From assembly GCA_032622095.1 (NCBI GenBank), contig CP136065.1:96911343-96975342 (forward strand): 64,000 nucleotides of DNA. Direction: 5' to 3'. Source of the DNA: Siphonodentalium dalli (Eukaryota > Mollusca > Scaphopoda > Gadilida > Siphonodentaliidae). A model generated the notes under the pieces. It was not told the DNA's origin. It was given only the letters and a program-made list of their open reading frames with translations, and did no database searches. Below are positions 1 through 12,200 of this stretch, piece by piece. The position numbers and the translations under genes are program-made. Every line of letters begins with the position of its first letter. Within the stretch, counting starts at the first letter, position 1.

Positions 1-12
1 TCGTTGAAATAG

Positions 13-273
13 ATGTATGCCAATATATACATGTATGACAAACTATTCACATGGATACAACCAGACAGTATGAAGGAATCTAAGAGAAACCAAGAACACA
101 AACCCACAGATATCGGGACCACAAGGACAGTGGATGAGAGTTCCCTTTGTCAAAACGACAATGACGGAAACACGGTGTATGAAGACATGGCATCTGATTT
201 AATACCTATTGGTGTTCTATGGGAACAGATCAAAGAGAAGGAGTGTACCGGATCACTAGCTGAAGAATTCAAG
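13..273 (+). CDS. RPTP exon 1 of window: juxtamembrane segment and wedge
   Basis: The open frame ends in the phase-0 donor AAG|gtcagt at 274. The last 30 or so residues (DLIPIGVLWEQIKEK...LAEEF) match the helix-turn-helix wedge that precedes RPTP D1, usually IPI..L..YI...K....L..EF. The 5' limit is uncertain. An acceptor-like cacag ends at 109 and another cag at 68, but neither has a good pyrimidine tract, and the true exon may begin outside the window. No transmembrane helix is visible in this exon. Confidence 0.75.
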
Positions 274-3200
274 GTCAGTCTTTGTATTACGGAAAATTGT
301 GAGCTTGGTGTGGTTAAAGGAAAGGAAAGGGGTGCAGTTGGAAATTCCAAGGTGGACACCCCCACAACAGAGATTATCCACGTCCCTGCTTACACGATTC
401 GAACATGGCCACTTTGGTTCCTTAAAACGTAAACACTCTTAAGGATGTGTGTATATGGTCTGGTTAAAATGTTTTATGGTACTTTTATTCGGAATTCCGC
501 CTTAGATACACCCATGCACGTCACTGCAACAAAAACGTCCGATGGTACCTAATAAGTGTAAATACTAGCTAATTCCCCAAAACGATTCATTTATTCATCA
601 CCAAATCATCCCTACCAAACTCGTATAGTTGACAACCAATGGTATGATGGTATGCTAGGATGCGTCCACCCCCATGATTAACTGCACTGCCACTCCGTTC
701 AACCAATCCCATTTTCAACTCTGATATAGATTCAATTTACCCCAGGCTATTGGACAATTTCAGCGAACTGTCATCAGTGCTGTCGTCTGACGTTTTCGAA
801 CGGAATGTGAATTTGCTAATTGTATATATTGCAGTCTCTGGTAACAGATTTAGCATACCCAGCGACTGTTGCCACGAGCAAGGACAACATGCGTCGAAAC
901 AGATACAAGGGCATATATGCATGTAAGTGTACATATGTTTAGTCGTAATCTGTGTGGAATAATTATGTAGTACAAACTCGCCCAATTTATATATATACTA
1001 ATGTAGGCCGTGGGGAGTAATTACAGTAATGCTCTAAGTAATCGACTCCTTAACCACAGCATAATTATGGGTAATTTTTCAGGATTTAGTCGGAAATATG
1101 GCTTGTTGCCATTCATCGGAAAGAGCTTTCCGATTAATGGCATTGCTGTATATGCGATGATCAATGCAGTTTCCGTCACACAGAACTGATGTTTGTATCC
1201 GGACAACAAATTGATTATCAAGTCACAATGATCAGACCAAATTTCGCATTTGAACTAAATTATCTTGTATTTTTCTACCTGGAACGTTTGAAAGATAACC
1301 TTCTTCTTCTGATGGATGTCGAACATTCACTGACCATTATTAGCGGTTGTGTGGATTTTCTGTGTGTGTTTATACTAGCACTAAAGGAGTAGTTTCTCGT
1401 TAAATATTTAAATCTGTGTTCAATCTGAGCTGTTTATTGTATCAGAAGAAACTGTCATCTTGGTGCTTCCGAGTCTACATCATGAGAAGATACAGACAGG
1501 AGATGTATTGTATCGTGCGGATTAGAATTGTTTTATGAGTACACCGTTTGGGATCAGAATTGACGAGTTCGTTATTAATTGTGTACATCATAGTGAGTCT
1601 GAATTTAAGACGTCTATTTTATAGGCTAAGTTGGTGTATGTTGTCAATCAAGTCGGCAACTGAGCGAATATTATGGAATCTGTTTCGTACATACTTGTAT
1701 CTGGCTGGCTGAGTGAGTGACGTTTTACACATACACTGCCATGTCCTGTGTTTGTTTAATTGCCCTGTCTTGTGTGGGTCCCATTATTGGCGAGCAATAT
1801 TCGAGTTTAGGCCTGCGAGATTGTTATTACCAAATTACCAAATTAGTTAGTCAAGAAGCGTAATTGTGACAAAATTCGTTAAAGACACGGTTGGCCTTGG
1901 CGGTGGGTATCCTGTGAAAATATCTCCACCCGTCAAAAACCGCCACAAACAGAAAGAACATCAAAATGTAGATTGACTTTGTCCGTATACAAATAAGACA
2001 AATCGCGTAAACAGTATGTTATGGTCATATGTTTGACCATTGTTATGTAAACAAAAGCATAAAAAGTTACTTTTCTGGTGTTTGTTTATATTATGATGGT
2101 AAAAATAAAGAGCGTTCTTTGTTGGTGAATACCTGATATGGAACTAATAAAGAGCGTTTATGCCATTTGTGTGTGATTAGCCAGTAGCATTGTGCTGTCT
2201 TCTGTAACCCAATCAGGCTCTTGCTTAGGTAAAATATAGTAGGTCTTTATGATATCATGCTGTTTACGCGATGATCATGGTATATATGAACGGAACTGTG
2301 TGCGTTTTAATGTTTTTCTGTTTACGGTGTTTGGAACAAATATGAATATTTTCGACAATTAAGGCCGCACGTGCCTTTAAACATATCCGAAATAATCCCC
2401 TGTATGTTTATGGTCTATGTTTCAGACGATCACTCCAGAGTGGTGCTCAAAGTTGACGACAAAAGCGAGAATCAAACAGATTACATCAATGCTAACTATA
2501 TCGACGTGAGTTATAATAAATACGGAATATTTCCTTCACATTTTCAAACAGTGCAGTTCATGCAGTGACACAGATTTGACACCACCTGATGAAGCTCCAG
2601 TATGGTAACACTGAAAGCTAATCATATATACACATTTAGGAACTAACGAAATTATCAACTTTACCACGACCTATACTGATTTTGCCAAAAGCTGAGGCTA
2701 CATAAAGAATCGCTAAATAGTAAACTTAAATAGGCACTCGCAGTGGATAAATGTGCAAACAGTATAACAATATATAAAACATCTCCACTAGGAAGAACAT
2801 GGTGAGATAGATACACGTCGTGCTTCTATCCATTATTGATAGTTCTTCAGTATATACGCTTTGCATTTAAAGGTACCCAATCCGAATTAACGCTCCTAAA
2901 TTACTATTTCTTTGGCTTCGGTGGTCAACAATGTTTGATTCGAGTCGAGTAACCCACCTATTGACGCTCAGATTGATCATATATCGATTTCTTGAAGTTT
3001 GTCAATTTTCGAATTTGCAATTAAAAGTGGCACAGAAACACGTGACTAAACAGATGGTCTCGGACAAAATTGCGGATGAAGATAGATAACTCTAAAATCA
3101 AGTGGTAATACGGCCATATTTTGTTGAACACAATTTTGACAAATAAAAAGTTTTGGGAAATTTTATGCCATAGTTGACAGAGGTGTTAGCATTATTTTGT

Positions 3201-6200
3201 TGCGATAAATCGATTCTGATAACTAAAGCGTATTTTAAACAAATATTAGTGTTGTATATTGATGATATGGGGACCGCCTGGTCGGATTGAGTACATTTAA
3301 CCATTGTTACTGATTCTAAAAACAATTGTTACATTGATTTATCAACAAACGTCGCTATCGTTCAATATTAATGGAGACAGTACGGCAATCATGGTTGTAT
3401 CTGAATTATACTAACACCCTGATAAAACTGCCTCCTTTAAAAGTAGATGACTTACATTCAAGACGTCATACGAGATGGTAAAATTTACCCCGTTGACATA
3501 AACAGAAATGCATTGTGTCAACGAGACATAGTACATCCTCAAAAGTACAGTACAATAAAGACGAAACAACCACATTTCGCTCAATGTGGCGGTCGGAATC
3601 CACTCAAAATCTTCGACATCGGATATACTGATATGTGGCGACGTCGCCGTGATTTTGTGTGGATAATTAATACTAAACACACATATCTATTGTTCGTCGC
3701 GACAAATCGCAGATAGTCGCCGCGAAAATCGCTGCAGAAAAAAGTTATGTTGGATATTCCCCGAGACGTTTCGCTCAAAAATAGGCCCGCCGCGTAGAGC
3801 GAAACGGTTGTTTCGTCTTTGATATATTGTAGGTAAAGTCCGCCTGTACGCAATTCATCTACTCATCGATATGCATGTACCATTGTGCTTATAAGCTACA
3901 CAGTGAGCAGAGACTATATGATTGATTCGAAGCATGCAAATTGTGACCAACGTTTTGTGTTTTGTGTTTTGTGCGCATGTATATCCAAACATCGCTTTTT
4001 CAGGGATACGATAAGACTAAAGAATACATTGCTTCACAAGGTAAGGGAATGTACTTAGTGGAAAACATCCACGCTGAATTACAGCGTAGAGTTATATCCC
4101 AGCTAACGTGACAAAGCTCACTCAGTATTGGTTCATAACTTGCAACCATTATACAATTGCCCATTCTTTCGTCTAAAAACAGTAGAGGATACAGAGCATT
4201 CTCAATTGGTATATGGTGTATATACTGTTTATAACTGATGGATGTTTTTTTTTATTTTCGCGATGCCTGTGTCATGCAGATATTGATACTTGGAAGTTCT
4301 TCTTTTGTGTTGTCCGGTGAACTCATAATTGGTTTCGGATATTTTGACTAATTTAATGTAGAGTCGGACGGGGGATTTTTTTCTAAACAAAGTGTGGTAA
4401 TTATTCTGGTGGCAAAATATAATTGTATGAAGTTTTCGATTTCACAGGAGCAACGAATGTTAATATTAAAGAGCTCTGGAGGATGTTATGGCAAGTGAAT
4501 CCACGAGCAATAGTCATGCTTACGAGACTGGAAGAAGCTGGCGTGGTTAGTGAATTAACTGATTCAACTGATCGGATATGTGGATCTCAACAGGCTACAT
4601 GCATTATGCAGGAAATTCATGGCTCATTTGAACTTGCTAATATACATACGTAATTAGGTAGCAAAAATATAGGTTTGCAAATGAACAAAAACAAGAATAA
4701 TTCTGATGTATGATAACTGTATACTGTTTCTTAACTGTGTCATTGTTCTCGACCAACATCATTGCTCAATCGGCAGGACCAACCAACATCATATAGCAAT
4801 TCAACAGGACAACTTAAGAGTGACTCGTACCCTTCAGCTGTCAAATATAGCCTAATTATTTGTTGCTTTTGCCACGTTCCAGTGATTAAAATAGGTCGAT
4901 ATTTAATTGTAGTACCTAAATGTGCACTCTGTCCTTCGGAAAAAAAACAACCTATTGGAATCTACATGACATGCATTTGCTAAGTACGAAACATGGGTCT
5001 CTTTTCAACAGCATAACACTATACATCTCGTTTTTTATTGGTCTCTTCCTGGTATGCTAAAATGAAGAGCGTACTTTGTTGATATATTCATGATACGGTA
5101 ACATGAAGAGCGTGTGTCTTGCTTCTGTGCGGAATGTTGGAAACAGATGATGATTTTACAAGACCTCAGTAATAATTTAAGAGCATATGAAGTCTATATA
5201 TATTAGTATTTCGAGTTTTATCTACCTATTTTGGTGATCAGAACGTGCGAAACTAATAGGCCTATTTTGAAGCTTGATGTGTACTGGCACCTATAACGAC
5301 CTATCTTGTTTTTTTAAACGTGCGGGCGTGTGTCAGACATGATTATCACTATAAGTATAGTCTCAGACTCAATCCGCCAAGTTCTTTTAATGGAAAGGTT
5401 TTCAATCGTCGCAAAAATGACGATGACGAGTGGGATTATTGAATTCAACACTGCTTGGCTAATCGTGTGACGTCACGTCTCCCATGACAAATCATGGCTA
5501 ATCGTACGCGGTGATAATTCGCTTAGCATGATAAGTTACGGGACGCTTAGTGGTCGGATATGGTGTCATGTGAGGCAAAGTGAGATCAATATTAGGCGTG
5601 GTCGTAGGTCGAGCCTAATATTGATCTCGCTGAGCCTCACACGACACCATATCCGACTACTAAGCGTCCCGTGACGTATGTATTATGTCAGTGGACAAAC
5701 TGCAACATTTTGTTGCTGTAATTTATTTTAATTTGGTAAGTTAAATGTGTCGTCTATGGCCATTAATTTGTGTAACGTCACAGTGACGCGCCATGGGCGT
5801 TGAACGTCAAGGCATTGAGTCAATGGCTAATCGCCTGAAGTGGGACAACGTTTTGCGTTTGATAGTTAATGTTTGAGTCTATATAATTCCTCAAATATAT
5901 CGCATGCAGGTTTTGGTACATGGTACTATGTCTTTAAATTCACAGAAAATGATTTCCGACAGATATCACCTTTCTTGTCGCCAAAATACACAAAAAATAT
6001 CCCCGAGCCTACAGAGTTTTCTGAAAAACAAGATGGTGGATAAGCACCTAATATTGATTTAATATGGGGTCACTGTCCTAATATGGGTTCACATACCGTC
6101 ATAGGCCAGGCAAATATGGACAAAGGTGTCGCCTGAAGAGGGAATTTATGAGACCTACATTTTTGGTTAGTGTAAATACTAAACTTTCGGAATCCGTATG

Positions 6201-9200
6201 TTGGATTTGTCAGATAGGCGGACTTTTTTCTCACCGCGTGGTTTTCTTGAGGCACCGGATGAAAAAATCGGACATTTTTAAAATAAAGCCGACATTTTTT
6301 GACAGAACATTTTCACACATTTTGAGAGGAATTATTCGTCCAATTTTGATACCTGAGGGTGGGGCGATAACCAGAGTAGAGTAAAACATGTAACCATTGA
6401 ATCTCGGAATTGCAGTTATGACGTCATGCGACGTCAAATAATATTTTGGGTGAGACAAATATGGCGATTCACGCACAGCGTTGTCTTTCGTTTCTTTTAA
6501 ATCATAAAGTAAGACAGGTATGCCACATTGTTTTATACCATGGGAAACTACTGCCAATTGGCTATATTTTGATATATAACTCATCGCTGCAGGCCGCATT
6601 TTTGTTTATCAGAGGCAGAAAAATTAACCCTCCCCTAAAGTTAAGATGTGGTATAAGGCACACAGAACTCACAGTTACATGTCAATAGGCTTAATTAACA
6701 CAACGGCCGTTGAAAGTCTGATAAAGAATGTAATAATATACAAGTTTCTGTTTACAAACTCGAACATTAACCTACTTGGATTAAAAAATGACATACTAAC
6801 CCAAAATGGCTGCCAATATGGCAGCCGCAATATAGGTGGAAATTGTGAAATATGAAAGAACGCACAATTACTTGCTTAAATGGTTTACATAACAAAGCGG
6901 TCGTTGATGAACTACTAAACTTAAGTTTAAGGTATATATCCCGATCTACAAACTCGAACAATAAAGTGAAATTATTACACAATGTACCTCCTGGCACCAA
7001 ATTTTGATAAAATTTAGGCATTTTTCTCCAAAAATAACCTAAAGCCATTTTTGTCATCTTCTCGGAAGCCATAAAGCGCAGAATGTAGCGTGGCGGAGAT
7101 GTTTGGTGTGTACGGTAATTCAATGTCGTTTTTGGATTAAAAAATGGCTTACTAACCCCAATATGGCTGCCAATACGGTGGTCAGAATGAATGGTGAAAT
7201 ATGTCATGTTTCACTTTTATCGCCGTTATTGCCGCCATCTAATGTCTCACACAACACAAAGTATTATATTCATGTTACTCCGGGACATCATGATGCGCCA
7301 TTCTATTTAAAATTGCTACCTGAATGGTGCCCATTATTGACGAATCTTGCATTCATGAGCATTCGTGCTCAAGTAAACCGTGTCCCTTGAAATATGTGGC
7401 AATTTGAGCGAGGTATTTACAGATGAACAGGATTGTTTAAAACGAAGAACCGAGTAACAGTAATACATTGAATGCCTGATTGTTATTTATGCCTGTCACC
7501 TTTGACATAGTCAATATGAAATTACTTAAACCCGACAATAGAAGGTACATCTTTCTCAATGAATATTATTCCAAGTGCTACCAAATACGATGGTACATAT
7601 GAGGTGGATATGTCATGGATACCATTATCGAAGTCTGGGCTAGACGAGGTTGATGCGGGTTCACACCCCGACTTGATTGGGCGAAATGTGGGACCGATTT
7701 TAAAGCTAGATGTGAGATAAGGAACATCTCATTGTGCCATCCGATAAATGCATGACACTTCGATAAGAAATGATAATTTGTTTGTTCACACTCACTGAAG
7801 CAACCACATTTGAAGCAATGATTTTGATTCTGAGTCAGTGCCTCCATTAATCTGTTATACATACAATGCACAATTGCTGTACAATAGCGTCGACTCACTG
7901 GCGTTAGATATGACGTGTGGGTGGAATTATAATGCTTTAATCATGAACGGCCATAATCAAAATATGGTATGTTTCCAGACATCAGACCTGCTGGCATCAG
8001 CAGGTCCCTAACCGCATTAATTTTGGACTTATCTAGAAAGTTATTATACGCTTCCTGGTATCAACCTGTGTATGGCATGTATACAAATAATTGAAATTGT
8101 CGTCCTTTTCATTTTGGTGTCATAATGAGCTAAGACTTACACTGGGATACCAAAAAGTCCAAAATGTATCAGTCTACATGATAAAACTCCATGTCAATAC
8201 TCCGATCTATATGCTGTTTTCTGAATGTACAGCCTTCCAGAAGTAATCCCACCTACTCATCAGCATAGAAAGATGTGGGTAATATGACTGTTCATCTAGC
8301 ATGGGGTAACTGTCCATATTTGGGATACCTCGTCTTAGCAGCAATTGTTCAGTCACTTCTGAAAATCATGAGTGCACATGGGTGACACGAGACTCCAGTA
8401 CCATACTATACAGAGTAACGTACACTCGAAATATATAGAGACATAGTTTGACAGTTTTGTGTGATTTACCACATCGCTGGTATTTTCGTTGTTGGAAATG
8501 TCGCCTAGAGCCTTGACTTGCTTTGCTTTGCAACTTATCTACTGTCAGTACAAGCAAATACCTCCAACCCGTTAAGCAGCTGACAAACTACAATAGGAAA
8601 ATCAACCAGGTTTCCATCTCCTTGTGTGCAAAATATGTGTCATGGAAAATAATCCGGTAAATGTTTGAATACAAAATTCAACGAGTCTATTGCGTGATGA
8701 TGGAACTGAACGAACCTGTATGATGTGACGGTTTGATAATTTGCTGGATATGTCCTCTTGCGGACTGGGCAGCAATTGCTATTGGTCAATGCGATCCATT
8801 TATACTTACTTTTAGAACGGTATACATGAGACCCAATGTATCAGTAGCTCCGTTTTTTGTAACCACGCCTCGTTGAAAGAGGATAACTTACGAATCGTAT
8901 CAACATGAGATATTTGATGAGATATGTATCCGAATTGGTTAATTGGTTAATTCTGTTATTCGCGGTCGCATTTTGTTACACATAGCCATAGATAGTGCCA
9001 AGTATGCTTAAATGTCGTGTTAGATTTAATGTAACATGCACAATTCCCTTATTCTTTTCGCAAAGATAGTCAGACAGCCATCTGCCTTAAATCAATCATG
9101 TTTATTGTGAAATAATTTGCACGACATGCCACCGATTTCGAAGAACAAATCTTACTTGAGCGCGAATGAATGCAAAATTTGTCGATCCTCTCACTCGTGG

Positions 9201-12200
9201 GTACCAATCTGGTTGTCATTTTAATAGAACTGACCAATGTTACGTCCTAGTATTGCAAAAATGATGTGAATATAATAGGACTATTGGTTTTATAAGACAT
9301 TTCATTGCGATGGTGGTGTTAATTGCGGAATGACCGATTTTACAATTTCCATCCATATACCGGCCACCGTATTGGCAGCCATCTTGGTTAATATGTTACG
9401 TAGTAACCGCCGACGGCATGAAATTATCGAACATACAAATTATATCCACCCAACGCAACATTGTTGTCTTTATGCATTTCGAGAAGATGACAAAAATAGG
9501 TTTTCGATTAGTTTTGGACTAAAATAATTAAATATTTAATCAAAAATTGGGGCCAGGAGGTGCTTTGTGTACCGGTTTCACTTAAATTTTCTAGTCGATG
9601 TATCGGGATATATATATATTACATAAAACTGTAGCAGTTTATCAACGGCCGTTGTGTTAGTTAAGTCATTTTGGCAAGTAATCGTGCGTTCTTACAAATT
9701 TCACAATTCCCACATATATACCGGCCACCATATTGGCAGCCATATTGGGTTATTAGGCCAGTTTTTAAACCAAGACGGAACGAAATTACCGTATACACTA
9801 ATTATCTCCAACCTTAATACATTATTTTCATTTTTGCCTCCCGTAAGAAGACAAAATGCATTTTAGATTATCTTTTTGGGGAAAAAATCTCAAATTTGTA
9901 AAAAAATTGAGTCAGGAGGTACATTATGTAATATTGTTACTGTAATGCTCGACTGTGTCGATCTACACATATCTATTAGACAATATCTTAGCTGTCCACC
10001 AACGGCCGTTGTGTTAATTTCGCAATTTGGCACATAATCGTGCGTTCTGTGTGCCTTACACCACAGCCTGACGCCTCTCATCTTTAGGGGGAGGGTTGAT
10101 TTTTCTGCCTCTGATAAAAATGATGCGGCCAACAGCGATAAGTTACATATTAGAACGTAGCTAATTGGCAGTAGTTTCCTATGGTATAAAATAATTGGGC
10201 ATAACTATCTTACTTCCGATTTTATAAGAAACGAAAGACAACGCTTTGCGTGAATCGTCATATTCTTCTCACACTAAACATTATTTGACGTCACATGACG
10301 TCATGACTGTCGTTCAGAGATTCAATGGTTACATGTATTACCTTACTCTGGTTATCGCCCCATTCACGCGTATCAAAATTGGATGAATATCTCTTCTCAA
10401 AAGGTGTGAATATTCTCTGTCAAATATGTCGGCTTTATTTATAACATGACCGATTTTATCACCAGGCGCCTCAATAAAACCACGCGGTGCGAAAACAGTC
10501 CGCCTATCTGACAAATCCAACATACGGATTCCGAAAGTTAAGTGTTCATGCTAACCAAAAATGTAGGTCTCATAAATTCCCTCTCCAGGCGACACCTATG
10601 TCCATATTTGCATAGACTATCACTCTTTATCGACGCTGATTGGCTGATATGAAGAGCTGACATAATAAAATACTATATTCGGCTAATTACTGATAGTAGT
10701 CGGCATGTTACGTTGATTGATATTTTTATTTGGCGACATTCAAAGAGTGAAATATGGAACACATTGGAACAGATGTAGAAGTATATAAGCGGGGATGACA
10801 TGGTCTCAAGGACCGTCTGATCGCAATATATGCACTGGTATTGTTTTAAATGTGCGAATTTTACACCAACAAGAATATAATCATAACTTTCGAGTGTAGT
10901 TTCTTATGCGTGTGTAGTTTATCATAGAAAATGTATATCGAAGAGTGTTTATTTTATATATTATTTTACATTTAGACGAAGTGTGAGCAGTATTGGCCAG
11001 CGAATGTTTCCGAATCCGTGAATTTTGACGATATAACAGTAACACTGAAGGACGAACAAGAATTCTCAGATTACTGCATCCGGGTATTTGAAGTTTCTAA
11101 GGTAAATGTATATACATGTAGAGTATATATAAGCGCGTTAACGGTCTTTGACTATGTCTGTGTACATTGTATACCGCGATGCAATTTAGCCGATAAGTCC
11201 AGTTGCATGTTCATACTTATGAGCAATTCATATCATTTGTACATTTAGTGTTCGCGTGGTCACAGTCCAAGTCTGCTCGTACGTAAACCAGCCAAGATAA
11301 TGAGATAGCGAGATGCTAGTTTACGTCCGAGACCGCTTGCATTGGCATACCATAACGGGCGTTACGTCCAGGCCTGGTGGCGAAAGTTGTCGTCTATTTT
11401 ACTCGATGTTAACCAATTAATCCGTCAGTTTACAGGAAAACCACCAACAAGTTGAAGTTGGAAGTTTAGCGAGTGTATAACATTGAGAATGTCTCCGACG
11501 AAAAAATACACGTTAAGTTGGAGACCCTATAAAAGCCCAGCTGGGCGGCCCAGCTGGGCGATTTTGAAAAAATAGTATAAAAGCCCAGCTGGGCGGTATT
11601 AGAGTAAACTCCAAATTAAAGGATATTTTGTGGGCAACCAATATATATATTTCTTAGCGAATATCCCGAAAACTGGCCATCAGAAAGCTTTCGGAGCGAA
11701 TATTGCAGACCGAAGCATCGACGGAAGTAAATTTTCGATAATTTTCACTCAGTTTTCGACTATTGGTTTAGTTTAAGCATTAGCGAGCCTGATAGTTCGT
11801 AACCGCCCAGCCACGTTCGTACCTGCCCAGTCATGGACGTAACCGCCCAGCCCGGAGGTTCGTAACCGCCCAGCTGGGCTGTTCAGTGGGAGTTAGAAAA
11901 TCGTTTAAAGATTGGTTCTAAATGACCCAAAAGAACAAAATCTCAGCGTTTACAAACAATATGTGGTTAATTGTTATTTTTGAACACACGGATGCACTAT
12001 AGCTGCTGTGAAAACGAAGAAATCGTTAAAAAACGTTGATCATAATATTTCGTGAGCGCGATTCAACAAACACTCATCAAAATCATCTAAATACTCGTTT
12101 CAAATGATTTAAATTTTAATTACACGTTGGTGTGTGCAACAAAATATGATCAGGTGTTATGTTTGTATTCCAGAGCGCATCAGAATTGGTGTAAAAATCT

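Larger units (their letters stand above)
4546..10975 (+). other. Intron 5, packed with foldback DNA elements
   Basis: This 6430-bp GT-AG intron separates the MLTRL exon from the CEQYWP exon. It contains a MITE fragment near 5055-5135, a near-perfect palindrome at 5538-5672 and a foldback element of about 4.5 kb at 6111-10612. Positions 4660-5030, 5680-6100 and 10630-10970 show nothing I recognise. Confidence 0.7.

Noticed and set aside
13-432. Small complete protein starting at the ATG at 13
   Set aside because: The segment to 273 matches an RPTP wedge exon ending in a donor site; translation past 273 is intron.
6231-7390. ORFs of 95-146 codons in the left foldback arm
   Set aside because: They lie in repeat arms and read differently in the mirrored right arm, with no shared intact protein.
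7640-7670. tRNA-like B box (GCGGGTTCACACCCCGAC)
   Set aside because: It resembles GGTTCGAATCC only loosely. I could not find a matching A box or a cloverleaf.
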